DNA from: CBDCFV01 sp965203835
GTDB taxonomy: Bacteria > Chloroflexota > Dehalococcoidia > Lucifugimonadales > UBA3495
Assembly (NCBI GenBank): GCA_965203835.1
Contig: OZ241919.1
Coordinates: forward strand, 3,534,001-3,598,000
Direction: 5' to 3'
Length of the DNA: 64,000 nucleotides
Shown: positions 59,488-64,000 of the stretch, in pieces
Numbering within the stretch: position 1 is the first letter of the stretch
Layout: each line of letters starts with the position of its first letter
The notes under the pieces: model-generated
Database searches by the model: none
What the model was told of the DNA's origin: nothing
Seen by the model: only the letters and a program-made list of their open reading frames with translations
Position numbers and translations under genes: made by a program

Positions 59488-62400
59488 TCAGGGCTGCCGG
59501 TCGGTCCGGTAGATGGTGACTCCCTGATTGCTGAACACGAGTTCTATCACACCTTCGTCGGCCATCGACTCGAATTTGCCTATTCCCGCCTCTCCGTAAT
59601 ACAAACGTTCCAACTCGCCAACGACTATGTATTCTACGTTGTACCTTTCCAACATGGTTTCAAGTTCTGCCACGTTGGTAGTTTCGTACATTCTACGAAC
59701 GTCGGCGGCCCGGTCCCCTATAGTGTGTTGGTACTCCCATCGTTGCTGGGTCTGGTGCCAGGGCCAACCCAGAACGGTCGGCAAGCCGGTATATGAGGCT
59801 ATCCGTCCGCTCCAGTCGTATTGCCGTGAGTGGGCTTCCAGGACCACTGGAGACCCTCTTACGTTGTCTTGGAGCCATCGGACTGCCTCCAGGTCCCACT
59901 TCAACTCCAATGCCCCGCCTTCGCGGGTATAGACGGCCTTTTCCATATAGGCTGTGCCGTCCAGGGTCATGGGTATGGACGTGTCGAACCGGTATGCCAG
60001 TCGCGCCTGCGTTCCCAGCACCGTGTAAATCAAGCTGCATACTACGAGCCCCGCCAGGACCCCCAGCCAGGCCACTTTGGCCCACTCGGGCCGCGCTTGG
60101 AAGTATCCTCGGTCTCCCAAGTACCACAGCATGTAGGCCGATGCCAGGCCCAGAAGTACCCACACCTCCAAGTAATACTTGAACAGAGTGTTCATTCGCC
60201 CTATGTCGCCCTCTATGCGGACAATATCCACGCCGATGCTGATGGCCAAGGCCATTCCCAGCAACAACAGCGGCATCAGGACAAAGGGGCTGCGGTGCTC
60301 CTCGCTTGCTGCCAGCCGCACGCCAACCGCGCCCACAACCGCCAGCAGCGCCGTAAGGAATGCAGCGGTCCAATAACCTGCCGCCGCAAGAAACGCCGCC
60401 AAGACAAAGCTGAATAACAGGATCACCCTTGGCCAAGTGATCGCAATGCCTGCAATGAAAGGGACCCGAACAGTCCCCAACTTGCTGAGGTCTCCAGACC
60501 GCGTAACCCCGGCGTTGACGGTCACCGCTCCCCGAATGTGGACGGCCAGAAAGGTCACCACGATGAATAAAAACAACCCATGAATCCACAAGTAGCTGCT
60601 GATGGGCGTGCGCCACTTGGATGCTTCCAAGCCGGTATTGAACGCCTCGTAATACTGGTGAAACGGCAGGAAGCTGATAATGCTGAGAAGGGACACGCTC
60701 AACCCCAGAACAGCCCACAGCGCGAATCTGGTCCGCAGGCGGCCATGGGAGAAAAAAACGCCCAAACCAAGTACGCCCATCGTCAACAACAGGTAGGACG
60801 GGAAGTCCCAGCTATTGGTCACCCACAGCGCTCCCAACGCTACCGAAAGCGCTAGTATGGGGAACGCCGTCCACCCTAAACCATGCCGTTTGAGTCCCGC
60901 TGCTACTGCCAACCCAAGCCCGACGACCAGCATGGTCAATGGAATAACCATCATGTGAGGATGCAAGTCGGCGAAGAGAAAGGTAAAAAACGGAAACTCG
61001 GTGATGTGCCAGGAAACATCGGGTTGGCCGGGAATCTTGTCGGGCACCCAGAAAGCCAGCGGTGATGGGTCAGGGTTCTCCATGTTGGGGATCATCCGGC
61101 TGCTCCGCCAAAAGTCGAAAGCCGGCGCGTTGCCGCCCTCTGCCAACCTCGCCCACCAACTCCGTGCGACTTGCGCTATTCCGTCCAGGTTGCCAATCAC
61201 AACGGTGAACAAACCCGCAGACAGCCCGGCGGCGGTTGGCGTCCACAGGACTGATAATCCCCGTCGAGGGCGCGTCTCTTGGTCGACAGCCACCCCGTCG
61301 TCATTCACGCCCCACCACCCGTCATTCACGCCCCACTCCCCGTCATTCACGCCTTCGCGGGAATCCACAGGCCCCGAGTCGCCGGTCCGCGATGCCCGAA
61401 ACCTCCGCGTTCCCTCGGCAAGGTTGTACACCAGGGAGTAAGCGCCGGTGAAGGTCAGCGCGAAGAACAAGGGCACCGCTAGGTTGAAAGCCACTTCCGG
61501 CAGTATTCCCGTTACCCGAATAATTCCTGCCAGCCCGAAATAGCCCCAATAGTAGTAGTTCAGGTAGCCGCCGGCGTACCATGGGTCGAAGGGCGGCAAA
61601 ACTGTGGAACGGATTACGGCGTTCAGATAGGCGAACTCCATGGGCTTCTCGCCGCCTCTCCAAGCGTCCCAAAGGTCAGGGTTGGCCATCCGCACCACCA
61701 CGAACGCCAGGAAGGCCGTCAGGAACACTACCTCGCCCTTTATCAATAACCGCCAATGTTTCGATAAGAATTCCCGGATTTCCTCCCCTCGCAGTACTAC
61801 GACCAGGAACGAAAGGCACGCTACTGCCAGGACTCCCAGCAGGAACGCGTTGGCGGAGAAGTCTATCCACCCCGCGCTCACCAGCAGCCAAGTGACATAA
61901 CTTACAAGCAACAGTCCAAGAATCCGGGCTAAAATCACTCCCCGGTCGGGCAACGGGCGAAACAGGAACATTGCCAATGGCAGGGTTGCCAAGCTGATGA
62001 TTTCTATCAGGAGCAGCCAAGCCAGCACGGGGACCCGGTTGGTCCAACTATTCCTGTCGAAGATCTCCGACCAAGTGCCACCGCTTAGCTGCGACGCTTT
62101 TTGATCCGTGGACATCAACGGGCCGACAGGTTTCCCCTGCCGGAGGTCCTCGGGAAGGGACGTAAGGCGCAAGCGGATATCCTCCTCGGAAAGGCCCTCA
62201 CTGTTTCGAAATATCAAGACCAATGGGTGGTCGTACCCAACCACGTTGTCGTCCGCGTACCCAAGGTCCAAGATAAGCCAGGAAGATTTGTCCCCTGTGT
62301 CGGCAACGGGACCCGGAAGCCCGGCTCGTTCGAAGGGGTCGTCGCGGAAAGTCACCCCCAGGAATTGGGGATAGGAAACAAACTTCCGCTCCGGTTCGTA

Positions 62401-64000
62401 GCCCAATTCCCCCGAAAAAAGCTGCCGGTAATAGGAATAGCTGTATGGGTAACGGTCCGGCGCGCGGCTGACGCTGCTGTATGGCCGGTTGCTGTAGAAC
62501 ACCAAGTAGTCCGACTGGGCCAGCCGCTGCGCCAAAGTGTGCATCTTGGTCAGGCTGTCCGGCATGTCATATACCGGGTACTGCCATACCCTGTAGCTGT
62601 ACAGGTCCGGAAGATATTCGTCCCAATGGTTGTCACTGACTATGGCCGTGCCTGGAGACACATTCTCATTGATCCAGTCCGACGCAGTTATCGCGGGATG
62701 TTCGTTGGCGTAGATTCTCTGAAAGGCCAGGGTGTAGAAAACGGTCGCCGCCACCACGACTATCATGACTCCCACGGCGGTCCATTTCAGCACGGGAGCC
62801 CACCGTCGCAGTATCAGGACGGGGTAGTTCGGTCCCGGCGACGGAGCAGGCCCTTTACGGCAGTCTCCGAAGTAGTCAACCAGCCGGAAGAACGTCCGGG
62901 ACGCCAGAATGAGGAGGAAGGGCGCCAAAGGGAACACATAGCGCAGGAAATGTACTTCAAAAGTTTGCAGAAACAGGAACGTCGGGACTATCCATGCGAG
63001 CACTAGAATATCGGCCCGCCGGTGGCGCGGGTCGCCCAACGCCAGCAACGCCGCCGCTGGCACCGCCAGCCAAGCAACTATCCCCAAGGGCAGCCCCAAC
63101 CCCCAGATGCTTAGTTGTTGTATCTGATAAGTGAATATTGGGGTGTCTATGTACTGGACGGTGAACGGCAAGCTACCCGCGTTGCTGGCCATGTCCACCT
63201 GTGTCTGTATACCATCCAGAAAGGCGCGATAGTCCAGAAGCGAGTAAGGGGATGAGATAACGAACACGGCGGCCGCCACAACGCCGGCCAGGGCGGCGTG
63301 GCCCACAACATCCGCGACAGACTGGTACCTGAGCCGGCACCATTGGCCGTCCAACGTGTCATGGAGGCGGTACAGGTAGGCCAGCCCAAGAGGGAGGAGC
63401 AACGGAAGAATGTTCACCTTGGGGGCCAGCGCCAAGCCCAAGCACAGGCCCAGGACCGCAGAGTCGCTCAGCCTCCGGCGCTCCACCATACGCAACACGG
63501 CCCAAAAGCTTGCCAGGGTAAACAGCACCGAAAAGGTTTCGGGCCGGTAAAAATGGCTGTGCTGGACGTGGATGACCGCCAGCGCCGTCAAACCCGCCGC
63601 CAGCAGTCCCACACGTTCCCCGTACATCCGGCGGCCCAACAGGAACACGAAGAATACCGAGCCAACGTCGGCTAGCGCGGACAACGGTCTGGCCAGGTAT
63701 CTCATGTCCAGCGCGGAGATGTCCGTGAAGACCTCTACGATGGACCTGAGAAACACCAGGACGTACAGCAGGACGGTGCCCAATGGGAACCAGTGGGGAT
63801 TGAGAGGGCTTCGTTCGGGATCCAGAAACGCCCCTAGGCCGGGTATACCCGTGGGCGTCTCAGGGTACTGGGCCAGGTACCCCCACGGCTCGTAGCACTG
63901 GCGGTAGCCCGGATTCTCGGTAAGGACATCGTACATGCAACCGCTGCGCATGTAGATGTCCCTTTCGTCGGGATGAAACCCGTACCCTTGGTCCCAGTTG
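59488..64000 (-). CDS. GT39-DUF2298 fusion membrane protein (5' end outside window)
   Basis: A polytopic membrane protein open from 59488 to the right edge, so the true start lies beyond 64000. The visible product is at least 1500 residues. The N-part resembles ArnT/PMT (GT39) glycosyltransferases: FHPDERDIYMRSG near the edge, GERVGLLAAGLTALAVIHVQHSHFYRPETFSVLF, and many membrane helices. The C-part is the DUF2298/YYY domain (GGYLNYYYWGYFGLAGIIR, then DLHPHMMVIPLTMLVVGLGLA and NSWDFPSYLL), a lipid-phosphosugar-dependent transferase-like fold. It probably adds a sugar from a polyprenyl carrier to an extracytoplasmic acceptor. A repeat-derived insert lies between the two parts (see 61299-61361). 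Confidence 0.88.
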   Translation of the reverse strand, partial: NWDQGYGFHPDERDIYMRSGCMYDVLTENPGYRQCYEPWGYLAQYPETPTGIPGLGAFLDPERSPLNPHWFPLGTVLLYVLVFLRSIVEVFTDISALDMRYLARPLSALADVGSVFFVFLLGRRMYGERVGLLAAGLTALAVIHVQHSHFYRPETFSVLFTLASFWAVLRMVERRRLSDSAVLGLCLGLALAPKVNILPLLLPLGLAYLYRLHDTLDGQWCRLRYQSVADVVGHAALAGVVAAAVFVISSPYSLLDYRAFLDGIQTQVDMASNAGSLPFTVQYIDTPIFTYQIQQLSIWGLGLPLGIVAWLAVPAAALLALGDPRHRRADILVLAWIVPTFLFLQTFEVHFLRYVFPLAPFLLILASRTFFRLVDYFGDCRKGPAPSPGPNYPVLILRRWAPVLKWTAVGVMIVVVAATVFYTLAFQRIYANEHPAITASDWINENVSPGTAIVSDNHWDEYLPDLYSYRVWQYPVYDMPDSLTKMHTLAQRLAQSDYLVFYSNRPYSSVSRAPDRYPYSYSYYRQLFSGELGYEPERKFVSYPQFLGVTFRDDPFERAGLPGPVADTGDKSSWLILDLGYADDNVVGYDHPLVLIFRNSEGLSEEDIRLRLTSLPEDLRQGKPVGPLMSTDQKASQLSGGTWSEIFDRNSWTNRVPVLAWLLLIEIISLATLPLAMFLFRPLPDRGVILARILGLLLVSYVTWLLVSAGWIDFSANAFLLGVLAVACLSFLVVVLRGEEIREFLSKHWRLLIKGEVVFLTAFLAFVVVRMANPDLWDAWRGGEKPMEFAYLNAVIRSTVLPPFDPWYAGGYLNYYYWGYFGLAGIIRVTGILPEVAFNLAVPLFFALTFTGAYSLVYNLAEGTRRFRASRTGDSGPVDSREGVNDGEWGVNDGWWGVNDDGVAVDQETRPRRGLSVLWTPTAAGLSAGLFTVVIGNLDGIAQVARSWWARLAEGGNAPAFDFWRSSRMIPNMENPDPSPLAFWVPDKIPGQPDVSWHITEFPFFTFLFADLHPHMMVIPLTMLVVGLGLAVAAGLKRHGLGWTAFPILALSVALGALWVTNSWDFPSYLLLTMGVLGLGVFFSHGRLRTRFALWAVLGLSVSLLSIISFLPFHQYYEAFNTGLEASKWRTPISSYLWIHGLFLFIVVTFLAVHIRGAVTVNAGVTRSGDLSKLGTVRVPFIAGIAITWPRVILLFSFVLAAFLAAAGYWTAAFLTALLAVVGAVGVRLAASEEHRSPFVLMPLLLLGMALAISIGVDIVRIEGDIGRMNTLFKYYLEVWVLLGLASAYMLWYLGDRGYFQARPEWAKVAWLGVLAGLVVCSLIYTVLGTQARLAYRFDTSIPMTLDGTAYMEKAVYTREGGALELKWDLEAVRWLQDNVRGSPVVLEAHSRQYDWSGRIASYTGLPTVLGWPWHQTQQRWEYQHTIGDRAADVRRMYETTNVAELETMLERYNVEYIVVGELERLYYGEAGIGKFESMADEGVIELVFSNQGVTIYRTDRQP
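61299..61361. repeat. 21-bp tandem repeat fused to a REP end, in frame
   Basis: Three units of CGTCATTCACGCCCCACCACC type (from 61299, 61320 and 61341). The last merges into the right arm of a REP palindrome (GCCTTCGCGGGAATCCAC, 61351-61368). The minus-strand gene reads them as GVND repeats. Confidence 0.9.

Noticed and set aside
1..64000. tRNA, rRNA and CRISPR search by eye
   Set aside because: No intergenic segment shows a T-arm GGTTCRA with a paired acceptor stem, no conserved rRNA blocks, and no repeat-spacer array; the short direct repeats are adjacent or palindromic without unique spacers.

Overview
The window is GC-rich bacterial chromosome with about 57 protein genes. There is no rRNA, no recognisable tRNA, no CRISPR array and no phage or insertion-sequence block. 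The gene mix resembles the SAR202/Dehalococcoidia branch of Chloroflexota: stand-alone molybdopterin subunits of the xanthine dehydrogenase family, F420/FMN-type oxidoreductases, many alpha/beta hydrolases, two hydantoinase-type amidohydrolases, acetamidase, HpcH/HpaI aldolase, VOC proteins and a GT39-DUF2298 membrane protein. No marker gene here proves this taxonomy, so it is an inference.

Layout. 1-10.4 kb: catabolic enzymes (aldolase, FAD oxidase, two VOC proteins, CocE-type hydrolase, hydantoinase-like amidohydrolase) with small accessory genes (Uma2 nuclease, PaREP1/HEPN-like protein, RTX-type protein, Nmad3-like protein). 10.4-14.7 kb (minus strand): luciferase-like oxidoreductase, retropepsin-like protein, TolB-like lipoprotein, NAD(P)-binding protein. 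14.7-15.7 kb: 1 kb of gene-poor, repeat-bearing DNA. 15.7-22.3 kb: two MFS transporters, dienelactone hydrolase, xanthine-dehydrogenase-type large subunit. 22.3-28.1 kb: a zinc-homeostasis locus. 28.2-31.1 kb: SelA-like PLP enzyme, acetamidase, MNT nucleotidyltransferase with a HEPN stub. 31.5-35.0 kb: 2-oxoacid dehydrogenase E1alpha, E1beta and E2. 35.0-37.1 kb: DUF433, Nudix, PaREP1-like and deazaflavin-dependent proteins. 37.4-42.0 kb: Lhr helicase carrying in-frame palindromic repeats. 42.0-43.6 kb: CcdA and a TlpA-like lipoprotein. 43.7-50.1 kb (minus): second molybdopterin subunit, hydantoinase, two hydrolases, DUF2283/DUF4258 pair. 50.2-53.7 kb: esterase and leuS. 53.9-58.7 kb: a potassium-uptake cluster (TrkH, three TrkA/RCK-type proteins, a USP-like protein) running into pheA. 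58.8-64 kb (minus): two small membrane-associated proteins and the giant GT39-DUF2298 protein, cut by the window edge.

The most interesting part is the zinc locus. A Fur/Zur-family regulator has a promoter overlapped by a palindrome of the form TGATACa..TGTcTCA, and related palindromes lie at 22361 and 22860, the last in front of the next gene. That gene encodes a zinc-binding ABC-type lipoprotein whose two lobes are separated by a whole AztD-like beta-propeller between two His-rich segments, in effect a substrate-binding protein and its metallochaperone in one chain. The ATPase gene survives only as a 165-bp Walker-A relic next to a truncated CobW start, and no permease is present. An intact CobW GTPase and an overlapping WD40 gene follow, with different codon preference.

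A second theme is mobile palindromic DNA. At least eleven copies of a REP-like repeat (core CATTCCCGCGAAGGCGGGAA and variants) lie between genes or inside them. Three copies are in frame in lhr, in two reading frames, and a minisatellite derived from the same repeat is in frame in the DUF2298 gene. An approximately 90-bp element with perfect 14-16 bp terminal inverted repeats occurs twice intact and once as a half copy.
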